From the NCBI RefSeq assembly GCF_964355755.1, contig NC_092670.1, forward strand, positions 8,123,201 through 8,183,200: DNA of 60,000 bases, given 5' to 3'. The position numbers and the translations under genes are program-made. Positions 22,605 through 35,100 of this stretch are shown here, one piece after another; the first letter of the stretch is position 1, and every line of letters starts with the position of its first letter. Origin of the DNA: Antedon mediterranea. Taxonomy: Eukaryota > Echinodermata > Crinoidea > Comatulida > Antedonidae. The notes below the pieces were generated by a model. The model did not search any database. It was not told the DNA's origin and saw only the letters and a program-made list of their open reading frames with translations.

Positions 22605-22995
22605 TGTGCTCCCATTGGTGCCAAATTGGGTCCACTTGAGCACAGTGTATTAACAGACGAAAGGATATTAAAATTTAGTGACTTTTTTCTATTTTATATT
22701 ACTGAGCTCACTGGCGCGCGCGCCAAATTGGGTCCACGTAAGCACAGTGTATTAACATACGAAAAGATATTAAAATTCAGTGACTTATTTCTATTTATAT
22801 CACAGTGCTCCCCTGGCTCCAAATCGGGTCCACTTGAGCATAGTGTATATTAAATATGAAAAGATATTAAAATTCAGTGACTTTTTCCATTGTATATCAC
22901 TGTGCTCCACTGGCTCCAAATTGGGTTCACTTGAGCATAGTGTATATTAAATACGAAAAGATATTAAAATTCAGTGACTTTTTCCATTGTATATC
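22605..22995 (-). repeat. 97-bp satellite units in inverse orientation
   Basis: About four units reading CCAAATTGGGTCCACTTGAG, CACAGTGTATTAACA and TACGAAAAGATATTAAAATT, the inverse of the array at 17925-19690. Confidence 0.92.
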
Positions 22996-24063
22996 ACTGT
23001 GCTTATTTTTTCGTTCATAATTCATCAAATATGAAAGCAATATATCATAAAACTATAAAAAAACAATATTCAAGCACAAAAATGGGCTTTCTATGCTGCG
23101 TACGGGCTAAGTGCGCCAAGGCGTGCGCGCAACGCACATCTGAAATGCTTAAAATGTCCTGAAACGTGTAGAAAGTTAATTAGAAAATGATTTTGAGCAT
23201 TTTTAACTTTCAAAGCGTGCTTACGCACGAAAATACCAATGTTGAAAATGTTGCTGATGATACAGGAAGATGACCCTTGACATGAAGCATACATGTGTCA
23301 AGTGGTATTTAAAAATATTTATTGGTTTTCAATTTATAGTCAATCTACGCGAAAATATTTTCATTAAACCAAAGTTTCTTGCACAACTACATATATATGC
23401 GCATCTGCTGGCCAAGTTACAACATAACTGCTACCGCCGTTTTTTAGATCTGCATGCAACAAAAAATGAGCACGAAAATTGAAATTTTTGACAATAACAA
23501 TAGGCTATCGCTCTACAGATAGCGAAAGCCTAATAAAAATAGAAATCAATTTTAGAAAACAAAACTTTAAGTTTAAATTTTGCATATTAATTGTATTTTG
23601 GAATGAAGTTATTGACATATTTTTAAAGTTGAAAGTAATATAAGTGCATTCTAGCTTTTAGATGAACGATAAGTAAAAAGTTTTGTTGCCTTGAAAACAA
23701 TTCCAGGTGGGGAAAACTAAATCGTATCCTAATAGTATTAAAAGTCAATTTTTACTTCACAAGCTGCATCTATTTCAGCTTCGGTTTCAGTACCTGCTTT
23801 TGCTGTCTGGAATAATAATACAGTACTGTATTTAATAATGTATTATTATAAATAATTTGTAAACTATGGAAGTTTTCTTCCATACAGTAGTTATTTATAA
23901 TTTTTTTAGCCTACAAAAGTTTCATTCTTTTTGCCTTTTTAGTTGTTTTTTATGGAAATATTATCTTTAAACAAACCAGTGAAAAACAATTCTCAAACAA
24001 TGAATAGTCTATTGTTATTAGTTAATTTAACAACATATTTTCTTTCAGATTACAGAATACAGC
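22996..24063 (+). repeat. 5' flank of ZNF-B, duplicated upstream of ZNF-B'
   Basis: It matches 50805-51754 with scattered substitutions and indels through to the coding start. It includes a GGCTATCGCTCTACAGATAG hairpin near 23503 and a splice-acceptor-like TTTTCTTTCAG at 24049 just before ATTACAGAATACAGCATG. The upstream exon is not identified. Confidence 0.9.
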
Positions 24064-26445
24064 ATGAAATATAAATGTGAACACTGTGGAGTTAAGTTGG
24101 AATTCAGTGACTTGAAAGAACATTTAGGATTACACACTCATTCTAAAGAAATAAAATGTGAGCTGTGTAAGCTACATAACCAGACACCATATGAATGTGA
24201 ACATTGTGGGAAGAAATTTAAACAAAGCTGGAATTTAAAAATGCATTTGAGAAAACACACAAGAGCGACACAATATGAAAATTGTGGTATGAAATTTAAA
24301 CAAAATTTAAAGATTCTATTGAGAAAATACACAGGCGAGACACCATATGATTGTGAACATGGTGGTAAGAAATTTAAACAAAATGGAAATTGGAAAATAC
24401 ATTTGAGAAAACACAAAAGAGAGGCACCATATGAATGTGAACATTGTGGAATGAAATTTACACGGAATGCTACTTTGTCAGCACATTTAAAAACACATAA
24501 CACACCTTATGAATGTGAACATTGTGGGAAGAAATTTAAATGGAAGCTGACTTTGGAAACACATTTGAGAACACACAAAAGAGAGGCATCATATGAATGT
24601 GAAAATTGTGGGAAGAAATTTAGAAAAAATGTAAATTTAAAAATGCATTTAAGAATACACACAAGAGAGACACCATATGAATGTGAACATTGTGGACAGA
24701 AATTTACACAAAATGGAAATTTGAAAATGCATTTGAGAACACACAGAGGAGAGACACCATATGAATGTCAACATTGTGGACAGAAATTTAAACAAAATGG
24801 AAATTTGAAAATGCATTTGAGAACACACACAGGAGAGACACCATATGAATGTGAACATTGTGGTAAAAAATTTAAACAAAATGGAAATTTGAAAAGACAT
24901 TTGAGAACACACACAGGAGAGACACCATATGAATGTGAACATTGTGGTAAGAAATTTAAACAAAGTGGTGATTTGAAAAGACATTTGAGAACACACACAG
25001 GAGATACACCATATGAATGTGAACATTGTGGTAAGAAATTTAAACAAAATGGAAGTTTGAAGATACATTTGAGAACACACACAGGAGAGACACCATATGA
25101 ATGTGAACATTGTGGTAAGAAATTTAAAAACAATGGAAATTTGAATATACATTTGAGAATACACACAAAAGAGACACCATATGAATGTGAACATTGTAAT
25201 AAGAAATTTAAACAAAGTGGTGATTTGAAAAGGCATTTGAGAAAACACACAGGAGAGACACCATATGAATGTAAACATTGTAATAAGAAATTTAAACTAA
25301 GCTGGAATTTGAAATTTCATTTGAGAACACGCAGAGGAGAGACACCATATGAATGTGAACATTGTGGTAAGAAATTTAAACTAAGCGGGAATTTGAAGAT
25401 GCATTTGAGAACACACACAGGAGAGACACCATATGAACGTGAACATTGTGGTAAGAAATTTAAACAAAGTGGAAGTTTGAAGATACATTTGAGAACACAC
25501 ACAGGAGAGACACCATATGAATGTCAACATTGTGTACAGAAATTTAAACACAATGGAAATTTGAAAATGCATTTGAGAACACACACAGGAAAGACACCAT
25601 ATGAATGTGAACATTGTGGAAAGAAATTTAAACGAAATGGAAATTTGAAAAAGCATTTGAGAATACACACAGGAGAGACACCATATGAATGTGAACATTG
25701 TGGTAAAAAATTTAAACGAAATGAACATTTGAAGATACATTTGAGAACACACACAGGAGAGACACCATATGAATGTCAACATTGTGGACAGAAATTTAAA
25801 CTAAGCTGAAATTTGAAAATTCATTTGAGAACACACACAGGAGAGACACCATATGAATGTGAACATTGTGGTAAGAAATTTAAACAAAGTGGAAGTTTGA
25901 AGATACATTTGAGAACACACACAGGAGAGACACCATATGAATGTCAACATTGTGGACAGAAATTTAAACAAAATGGAAATTTGAAAATGCATTTGAGAAT
26001 ACACACAGGAGAGACACCATATGAATGTCAACATTGTGGACAGAAATTTAAACAAAATGGAAATTTGAAAATGCATTTGAGAATACACACAGGAGAGACA
26101 CCATATGAATGTGCACATTGTGGTAAGAAATTTAAACACAATGGGGACTTGAAAAGACATTTGAGAATACACACAGGAGAGGCACCATATGAATGTAAAC
26201 ATTGTGGTAAGAAATTTAAACAAAATGGGGTTTTGAAAAGACATTTGAGAACACACACAAGAAAGGCACCATATGAATGTGAACATTGTGGTAAGAAATT
26301 TAAACAAAATGGGGTTTTGAAAAGACATTTGAGAACACACACAAGAAAGGCACCATATGAATGTGAACATTGTGGAACGAAATTTACACGGAATGCTACT
26401 TTGAATGCACATTTAAAAACACATAACACACCTTATGAAATTTAA
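24064..26445 (+). pseudogene. C2H2 zinc-finger gene ZNF-B, one internal nonsense codon
   Basis: ATG at 24064 starts the family signature [20 protein letters not shown]. Then come about 27 tandem 28-residue C2H2 units with TGETP linkers, two of them decayed near the N-terminus (one lacking the first Cys and His, one with CEHGG). A single TGA at 25807-25809, where ZNF-B' has TGG in the corresponding finger, ends translation after about 20 units. The same frame is then open from 25810 to 26445. The 3' end is fixed by a 20-bp deletion at about 26438 shared with ZNF-B', which shifts the frame and gives the ending NTPYEI. If translated, the 581-residue product would still be a polydactyl DNA-binding protein. 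DNA identity between units is very high, showing recent array expansion. Nuclear role is inferred from the family. Confidence 0.92.
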
Positions 26446-27481
<1,036 letters not shown>

Positions 27482-27628
27482 TTAAGTAAACAACTTTATA
27501 TATTTATAAGCATTTAATAACATGTTTTATTGATATTTCCAATGGTGATATATAAAATAAATTACTAAAAAACGTAATTTTATATGTAATTATTTTAACC
27601 AAAAATGGCGTTAGAATTGTCGACTGAG
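27482..27628 (+). repeat. 147-bp direct repeat, 5' side of the LINE
   Basis: Starts TTAAGTAAACAACTTTATAT and ends AGAATTGTCGACTGAG. It is identical to 33768-33914 except one base (CTTTATAT against CTTCATAT). Its position at both ends of the LINE fits a very long target-site duplication. Confidence 0.9.
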
Positions 27629-27778
27629 AGAGGGCGACAAAGTAGTGTGTGTATCATGCTGGCTGAGATCTTTTAAAAAGTCAAGAATTTGCATTTGTTT
27701 TACCTGGTAAAGTGAGGTATTTTGGTTTTCTAGGGTTGCTAACTTCTCTCGTACTACATATTCATAACTTTATTTTCA

Positions 27779-28225
27779 ATGGCAAACAGAAATATTCCGA
27801 AAAAAACTGCCGAGAAAGCTAGGCCTCAACAGCGGGGGCTTAGTAGTGAATCAGTGATGCAGTGCTCTGCTGAAAAAGGTGGTGTTGCAGGGGCCCATGG
27901 TGGGATAGGCCTAGGCCTAGAAGAGGCTGACAATTTTGGAAAGGCTATTTTTGTATGTGAAGGTAACGCAAACCAACCATGTGGGAAGGTGTTGATTGAA
28001 GGAAAGGATAACAGTATTGCTTGTGATGCCTGTGAAAAATGGTATCATATTAAATGCCAAAAGATTTCTAAAGCTCAGTATACCGCTTTCAGTGAGGAAG
28101 ATTCTCCCCCCATTTATTTGCATTTCTTGTAGGGGAAATGAGGGCTCAATTGCTAAGTTGTTCAGGGGCTCGCACATTTTAAATACACTAGAAGAGCGCT
28201 TTGCATCCATCGACTTATCCCTTAA
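27779..28225 (+). pseudogene. LINE ORF1, 5' part with PHD finger
   Basis: ATG at 27779 begins MANRNIPKKTAEK. A PHD zinc finger follows: CEGNANQPCGK, ACDACEKWYHIKC, then, after a frameshift in the C run at about 28107-28112, ICISC. In the original frame translation stops at 28130-28132. In the shifted frame it continues as RGNEGSIAKLFRGSHILNTL up to the insertion. ORF1 proteins of LINEs bind the element RNA and accompany its reverse transcription. PHD fingers are a known N-terminal feature of CR1 ORF1. The rest of ORF1 lies at 30130-30755. Confidence 0.85.
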
Positions 28226-30129
28226 AATGGACCTGAAATGGAATTTCGATTTTCAAGAAATTCACACATCTTATTTAAATGTATCAAATTAACACAAACC
28301 CATACAAATAAAAACAAAATGTATAGTATTTTGAGTAAAAACGAAATTTTAAGATACCATGGTAAATTAGCGAAAATTACTCACGCCATTGCAATATTCT
28401 ATTTCAACGGCCGTCGGAAGCCTCTATATTCACGACGTCACATACACACGATGATCGAGAGCGTGTATGCCGCCCGATAGTCAGTGAATGATCGACGGCC
28501 TGGAAAGATACGCGAAGCGTTGACACTAATACTAATTTATTCAATATCTAATGTTGTTGAAATATAGGTCCCTAAAATGTACTTCGTTTGTTCTAAAACA
28601 CGAATTTAGAAGGCCTACCTCCCAAACCTTTACTAGGCCTCTAGGCCCCCAATCCAGCGCGCGGAGTCGATCCACCACCCACATCACATGCGGCGAGGCT
28701 CCGTTTCATGTGCATCCAAGGACCAAAGCGATATCAACAACTTGCTGCGCTCATTGTCAAGCCAAAGTAAAATATGAATAACATTCGTTTTCGAACTGCC
28801 TGATTCGTGACAAATAAATTATCATCTCATATTACTAATTTAATTCTGCTAAACTAAAAACACATTTTAGCAGTATAAATTACGAACGATATACAAAATA
28901 CACGAACGGAAAATATGGATACGCATCATTGCGCACGGAGCTGCATCCCGGACGCGATTTTTTTTTTCGTACATAAGTTGGGGACCCCCTCATGAAACGT
29001 CACAAAATAAACATGAATAATTCATCAGTTAAATTTTCTTGTTCCGTGTGCACCCAAGCGTATAGCAACAAGAAGTGATTACACAATAGTGCGGTACGAT
29101 TCTAGGCCTCCGCTGTTGTTGCGGCGTGCGATTTCATAGAAGATAGCGGCGTTTTGTGTGGATTGTCGAAATAATCAGCCTTTAGTTTATGGTGTTTTTA
29201 ATATAATTTATTACTAAAGAATTACGTGTTAAAATTATAGTTTCTATTAATACTATTAGGCCTAATTATTAGTCTCTAAACCCATGTCTATTCTAGTAGT
29301 AGCTGTGGGTGTGTGTGACGTGTGTGTGTTAGGTATGACCAAAGATAGTTATTAGTTATTAGTTGTTTGATAATAAAATAGCAGAATTAAAAAAATACAG
29401 TACACAAATTATACACATTCTTTATTCTTGTGGGTCTAAGCTTTCTTTGGGCTATGTCCAATGAATTACTACTTAGTTTAATGTCTTGCCTAGCTGTCGA
29501 TTAGCCTCGACTCGACACATTTTGTGTGAAGAAGAGTGTGCGCGAAGGCAATCACGTGAATTGACTTAGAATCCTAGGCCTACTGTAGAAAGTATCGTAT
29601 CGCAGTTGTGTAATCACTTCTTGTTGCTATACGCTTGGGTGCACACGGAACAACAAATTTAACTGATGAATTATTCATGTTCATTTTGTGACGTTTCATG
29701 AGGGGGTCCCCAACTTATGTACGAAAAAAAAAATCGCGTCCCAACATTGCCAGGCCAACTTCGGTATTGCCAGAAAAAAAACGTTGATTTTAAGATTTTA
29801 AATCGTCATTTACTCGATGAATAACCGTTTATACGGTAATAATTTTATCTAAAAAAATTCTAAATACGTTTCTGCAAATGCACAAGCATTTTTTAGAAAA
29901 TACTCCATAGATTTCAAGAGTTATAGCCAAAAAACTGCAAATTTTCCATTGGAGGGATAGGAATATATTCGCAAAGTGACGTCACCCGCGAATTTTTTGA
30001 TTTTCAAATGGGGCTTTCCCCAAAAGGGCCAATTTATATTTTGTAACAATATACATTCTAGCAACACCTAATAGCCCCCAAAACATCATTCTAAAATGAA
30101 AAAAATCAAAAATCTATTTCAGGTCCATT
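28226..30129. mobile_element. 1,904-bp TTAA-flanked element inside LINE ORF1
   Basis: TTAA at 28222-28225 and 30130-30133 flank inverse ends AATGGACCTGAAAT and ATTTCAGGTCCATT, with about 28 bp of terminal repeat in all (three mismatches). Removing the element and one TTAA joins the two ORF1 parts in frame (SLN-DVTRR), which proves the borders. The interior carries a separate inverted-repeat element (28950-29741) and no transposase. TTAA preference suggests a piggyBac-like or Kolobok-like source. Confidence 0.9.
28950..29741. mobile_element. Nested element with about 150-bp terminal inverted repeats
   Basis: GGACGCGATTTTTTTTTTCG, GTTGGGGACCCCCTCATGAA, ACGTCACAAAAT and CGTATAGCAACAAGAAGTGA at the left are matched in inverse order at the right (about 29590-29741). 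The arms differ by only a few bases. The centre (about 29105-29585) is unrelated AT-rich sequence with GTGTGTGACGTGTGTGTGTT. No target duplication was resolved. It could be the core of the TTAA element rather than a separate insertion. Confidence 0.8.
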
Positions 30130-30755
30130 TTAATGATGTAACGAGGCGTGTATGTCAGTTAGAAGAGAAGACTGATTTTAAAGATAGTGAGGAGTTTAAT
30201 TCCGCTGTTGACAAAAAACTAAACGATTTTAAAATTGAAATCGATGCTCAACAAGCGAGGAAGTCGAACCTCATTATCCAGGGTCTTAAAGAATCAAATA
30301 AGTTAACATCAGACGAAAAGAAAGCAGATGATATTGAAATTGTTAAACGGATGGCTTTGGTTGCCTGTGTTGGTAACGTTGATATTAAGACAGCTTTTAG
30401 GATTCATGATAATAACCCAAATACAAATTCTACTAAACCGAGACTACTTAAAGTTGTATTTACTGATGAAGCTACCAAGCTTAGTTTGTTGTCTGGTCGG
30501 GCAAGAAATAAATTACAAAAATCTGCCGACTTTCATAATGTATTAATGTTTCCTGATCGAACCCTTAAGGAGAGAAAGGCTAGAAAACAACTCGTAGAAA
30601 TGAGGAACCAAAAAATCTGGGAGCTCGAAAGTCGCGGGATAAAAGAAAAACGATGGATAATAAGAAACGGGTTACTGAAGGAAATCAAAGTAGACGAAAA
30701 TCACCAGGGTCAAACACAGACAGGCCAACGGCAAAAACCAAACCAAGCGAATTAA
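30130..30755 (+). pseudogene. LINE ORF1, 3' part (RRM-like and C-terminal domain)
   Basis: The frame from the right TTAA runs to TAA at 30753-30755. It encodes a short heptad-like stretch (DVTRRVCQLEEKTD), then RKSNLIIQGLKES, KTAFRIHDNN, RLLKVVFTDEATKLSLL and ER-rich helices ending IRNGLLKEIK. This layout is that of the RNA-binding ORF1 C-terminus of L1/CR1-like elements. This half of ORF1 carries no disabling mutation of its own. It overlaps the ORF2 frame by about 100 bases. Confidence 0.8.
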
Positions 30756-33570
30756 AAAATCTTACATGCCTGTATACAAATTTAGATGTTTTATCGAACA
30801 AAAGAAACCTTTTCAGTTCATTGGTTGTGAAAGAAAACCCCCATCTTATTTTTGTTACTGAGACAAAGTTGGAAGAGAGTCACGATACAATTACTTATTT
30901 TGGTACTAATATTTATTTAGTTTATAGAAGAGATAGAATTCCAAGTGATGGAGGTGGTGGCGTCCTAATCCTGGTGCGCAAGGATATTGTTTCTGAAATT
31001 GTAATTGACGAAGTCTGGATTGATATAGAAGTGATAACTTGTCTATTGAAATATGGAGAGAAATCTGCTCTTATCGCTTGTGTCTACCGTAGCCCTAGCT
31101 CTCGAGGTGAATACAACCAGATGATCAGGGATACGCTGTTGAAATTTAATTCATACAAAACTGACCAGATTTTAATTTGCGGAGATTTCAATATTAAAGA
31201 TATAGACTGGGATACTCTTTCTACTAGACGCGGCGAATTGAGTGAACAGCAGAAACTTTTAGATGTAGTAAATGACTCGTTCTTGACGCAACATGTGACA
31301 CAATTTACACGTGTAAGAGGAGACGACGAGCCTTCATTACTTGATTTAATTTTTAGTAAACATGAACTTGATGTTGATATTTTACATTATGATGCTCCAG
31401 TCGGGAAAAGCGACCATGCCGTTATAATTTTTCATTTTGTATTAGATTGTTTTGTTGATCGAAGCGCAGAAGAATATACTAAATTTAATTTTTTTAAAGG
31501 TGATTTCACTACAATGAATGCCCAAATCTGTCCAAGAAATGTGGGACATTTTTCACAATAAGATTAACTTTTTGATTTCTGATTGTGTTCCAAAAAACAT
31601 TGTAAACACAAATCTCCGCCCAAGTAAACAGAAATGGATGACAAAATTCGCACTAAATAAAGTTCAAATGAAGGAGGATGCATGGCAACGTTACAGACGT
31701 CATAGGTCTAACAAAAGACATAAATATTACTGTAAGGCCAGAAATGATGCTACTTCGGCAGTAAGAATGGCTAAAGCTTATTTCGAGAAGGATGTCGCAC
31801 TAAATGCTAAGAGAAATCCGAGGGCATTTTATAGCTATGTTCGTAGTCAAACTTCAATTAAGGAAGGGGTATCCAAACTAAAAAAACAGGATGGATCTTT
31901 TTCTTCCACCAATCAGGAAGCAAGTGAAATAATGAACGAGGCCTTCCAAAAAGTATTTACAGTAGAAGATAATCGTAATATTCCAAACATGGCTTCTGTT
32001 TTTCATGGACATCCTTTGACCAATGTGGACTTTACACTTGATGATGTTAAAATGCATATTAAAAATCTTCGTGATTCATCATCCCCTGGACCTGATGGCA
32101 TCCACCCTAAAGTGTTGATTGAATGTTGTGACCACATATCCCCTCCACTGTTATTACTGTTCAGAAAGTCGTTAGCAACAGGTGAAATACCAGCTGCCTG
32201 GAAAGACGCAACCATTACACCAATTTTCAAAAATGGCAGCAAGTCTGATCCTCTAAATTACCGCCCTGTTAGTTTAACTTCAGTTATCTGCAAGGTTTTA
32301 GAAAAAATCATAACTAACACAATTATGATCCATCTCGAAACTAAAAATACACTCACCAAACATCAACATGGTTTTCGTACTAATCGTTCTTGTTTAACAC
32401 AATTGCTTGAATTTTTCCGCGATGTAGAAAATGCTCTCGCCGACAGACATCCCGTTGATGTTATATACTTGGACTGCCGTAAGGCCTTCGACACAGTTCC
32501 GCACATTAGGCTGAAAATTAAATTGCGAGCTTATGGCATTCAAGGTAATATTCTAAGTTGGATAAGTGGATTTTTAGAAAATAGACGTCAATGTGTTTCA
32601 ATCAAAGGTTCGGTTTCAAGTTGGTTACCTGTGTTCAGTGGCGTGCCTCAAGGCACAGTTATTGGTCCGGCTTTATTTTTAGTCTACATCAACGATCTAC
32701 TTGATAATATTGAATCAGATGGTAAACTATTTGCAGACGATGCTAAGATTTATCGTAAGATTGATTCAGTTAACGACCGAGATGCCCTGCAGAATGATTT
32801 GAGTAAACTTGAGCAGTGGAGTAAGAAGTGGCTACTGGAGTTTAGTAAATCTAAATGTAAAGTAATGCACATTGGAAATCGAAATCCAAAACACACTTAT
32901 TCAATTGATGGTACAGTTCTTGATACAACCTCTGCTGAGAAAGACCTCGGAGTCTATGTAACGTCTGACTTTAAAGTGTCGACACAAGTTTCTAAAGTTG
33001 CAGCCAAAGCCAATTCAATTGTAGGCCGAATACGGAAATCCTTTACATATATGGATAAACAGATGTTCATGTCGCTTTATACTTCTCTTGTGCGTCCGGT
33101 TATGGAGTATGCAGTTCAAGCCTGGTCACCATATCTACAACAAGACATCAATAAACTTGAGAAAATCCAACAACGAGCAACAAAACTTGTACCAGAACTC
33201 AGAAACTTGCCCTATGAAGAGCGCAGGATACAGCTAAGTTTACCAACTTTACTGGAAAGAAGGGAACGCGGAGACCTCATCGAAGTTTTTAAATTTTTGA
33301 ATGGTTACGAAAATATAAATCGCCACTCCTTTTTTAAATTAGCATCTGAAGTTGGTCCAAATATCACTCGAGGCTCAACTTTTAAATTAAAGAAACCTAG
33401 ATGGAACTCAACTAAACGGAATAATTTTTTTTGATACTAGAGTAATTAACAAGTGGAACTCGCTGCCCGAATCTGTTGTCAATAGCAAGAGTGTAAATTC
33501 ATTCAAAAACAAGCTTGACAAATACACACACATACACACATATGAGAGAAGAGGCTCCCTACGAGTTTAA
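30653..33570 (+). pseudogene. LINE ORF2: endonuclease and reverse transcriptase, two frameshifts
   Basis: The first frame (30653-31561) carries the endonuclease: TNLDVLSNK, the catalytic glutamate in VTETKLEES, YRSPSS, GDFNI, LLDLIFS and the terminal SDHAVI. A frameshift at about 31515-31530 leads to the second frame (31518-33434) with the reverse transcriptase: SSPGPDGIHPKVL, NYRPVSLTSVICKVLEKII, QHGFRTNRSC, LDCRKAFDTVPH, SGVPQGTVIGPALF, and the catalytic FADD in place of the more usual YADD. A T-run at 33424-33432 shifts the frame again before the conserved tail RVINKWNSLPESVVNSKSVN, readable to about 33570. The protein nicks target DNA and copies element RNA there. This copy cannot make it in one piece. 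Confidence 0.92.
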
Positions 33571-33767
33571 AAAAAACTCATTGCCTCTTAACTTTACTAA
33601 AGGTAAGAATTACTAAAGGTAGGTTGAATGATTTTGGATTCTAGCTGATTTGATTGTTGGATGCGAATCACCCGCAGCGGAATGTTTTCTCTCTCGCGCG
33701 TGTACCATGAATCTCTCTGATCGTTAACTATACCTATGGTTAGAGCAATGAATTTGCCCGAATTCCG

Positions 33768-33914
33768 TTAAGTAAACAACTTCATATATTTATAAGCATT
33801 TAATAACATGTTTTATTGATATTTCCAATGGTGATATATAAAATAAATTACTAAAAAACGTAATTTTATATGTAATTATTTTAACCAAAAATGGCGTTAG
33901 AATTGTCGACTGAG
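33768..33914 (+). repeat. 147-bp direct repeat, 3' side of the LINE
   Basis: Second copy of the 27482-27628 sequence, starting directly after the LINE 3' end (GAATTCCG|TTAAGTAAAC) and followed by unique GCCGCAAATTG. Confidence 0.9.
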
Positions 33915-34259
33915 GCCGCAAATTGTTTTACTTCTTTGCTTTCGTGGCTAAAAACGATCATTTTCGGCGATGTTTTAGACCCTATATTTCGAAAACTACA
34001 AGTCAGATATTCCTAATTCTTTCTTATTGCAATATTAATACAACATACTAACAGATAATGTTGGTTTGGTTTTAATTTTGCATCGTTATCCATATAAGAC
34101 AATATGACTATGCAATTCTAGAACATACAGTATATTGATCAGGTGTATGTAGGCCTACAGATAATGACTCCAATGTTGTCGGCAAATTTGCAATTTCCGC
34201 CACCCCCCACCCCCTCCCCCCCCCCCCCCCAAATTCAAAATCATGGATACGCCACTGGT
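33915..34259. other. Intergenic with a poly(C) tract
   Basis: No gene is seen. A C-rich run (CCACCCCCCACCCCCTCC followed by about 15 C) lies at 34199-34230, a likely length-variable site. Confidence 0.6.
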
Positions 34260-34900
34260 AAAGATATAGCTGGCTCCTACAAAACGAAAATTATTATGAA
34301 CAGAATAAATTATTCAAATGAAGAAACTCTTTGAATCCTACTATAATTTCATTTAAATCTACTACTAGTAGTATTCGGTCATGGAGGTATAAAAATAGTA
34401 AGTATTTTTATACCTCCATGATTCGGTTGACGTTCATTAATTATTCCATTGACGCCTCATGTTTGCAATATATAATAGTAGGCCTATGCTCTTTTGGTTG
34501 AGGACACACACCACGCCATACGACACGACACGTGGTTGGAGGAAAATAGTAGAGACACATGTGACATACATTTCAACGGGTTGATTTCACCAAAGATAGT
34601 GTTTGATTTCACTGTAAAGATATGTAGGCCTACTGTACTTACAATACTAATGATTGATGAATATTTAAGTTAAGGTAGCTAGTTACTATACCGTACTTCT
34701 AGGTAGGCCTCCTAGGCATGTTATTTCATGAAGTGATATTACTCAATGGTTAATTAATTTACTACCTAGCAGCTAGAATTTTGCTAGTATAGTATTTAAC
34801 ATGATAACCGATCAGTGCTACTGTACAGTTAGGTCGCGATTCAAATCGGTCGTGGTGTTACGTATTCGGTCGCTGCACCGCTCGACTTTTAGTTTCAGGA
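34260..34900 (+). repeat. Interspersed repeat X, copy without foldback insertion
   Basis: GGCTCCTACAAAACGAAAAT through GGTCGCTGCACCGCTCGACT in one piece, with the empty foldback site (AGGCCTATGCTCTTTTGGTTGAGG). It carries a 42-bp hairpin insertion at 34379 and an extra TGTAGGCCTAC at about 34622 that copies near 17550 and 47585 lack. Confidence 0.88.
34379..34420. mobile_element. 42-bp hairpin insertion with 6-bp target duplication
   Basis: CATGGAGGTATAAAAATA and its inverse are separated by GTAAG. ATTCGG stands on both sides (34373-34378, 34421-34426), and copies of repeat X at 12820-12840 and 37470-37485 show the site with ATTCGG once. It is probably the internally deleted remnant of a terminal-inverted-repeat element. 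Confidence 0.88.
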
Positions 34901-35100
34901 AAATATAGCCTATCTATGGCTATTAGTCCATGGGCTGGAGGGAATTACCGTGCACCCCCCACACAGTTAAACTTCTTTGGTATCGTTTTCTTCCCACGGA
35001 CATATAGAGTGAAAAAATCGATGTTAACAAGAAAAATATAGGGACGCATTGTATGTACTTGCGTCATTTGTAATGATCATCAGTGTTTTATCTTCAAAAT
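34901..35100. other. Intergenic
   Basis: No gene or clear repeat is seen between repeat X and the 370-bp tandem array. Confidence 0.5.

Larger units (their letters stand above)
27629..33767 (+). mobile_element. CR1-type non-LTR retrotransposon (LINE), interrupted and decayed
   Basis: The order is a 5' UTR of about 150 bp, ORF1 with a PHD finger, and ORF2 with an apurinic-type endonuclease and reverse transcriptase but no RNase H. This is the architecture of CR1-superfamily LINEs of invertebrates. ORF1 is split by a 1,904-bp TTAA-flanked element (28226-30129). Without it the LINE would be about 4.2 kb. The 3' UTR (33571-33767) lacks a poly(A) tail, as usual for CR1, and holds a short TACTAAAGGTA duplication near 33594-33624. 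Frameshifts in both ORFs show that it is not active. Confidence 0.9.

Noticed and set aside
34143-34334. Pro-rich open frame through the poly(C) tract
   Set aside because: It depends on the length of a mononucleotide run and ends in repeat X. No support as a gene.
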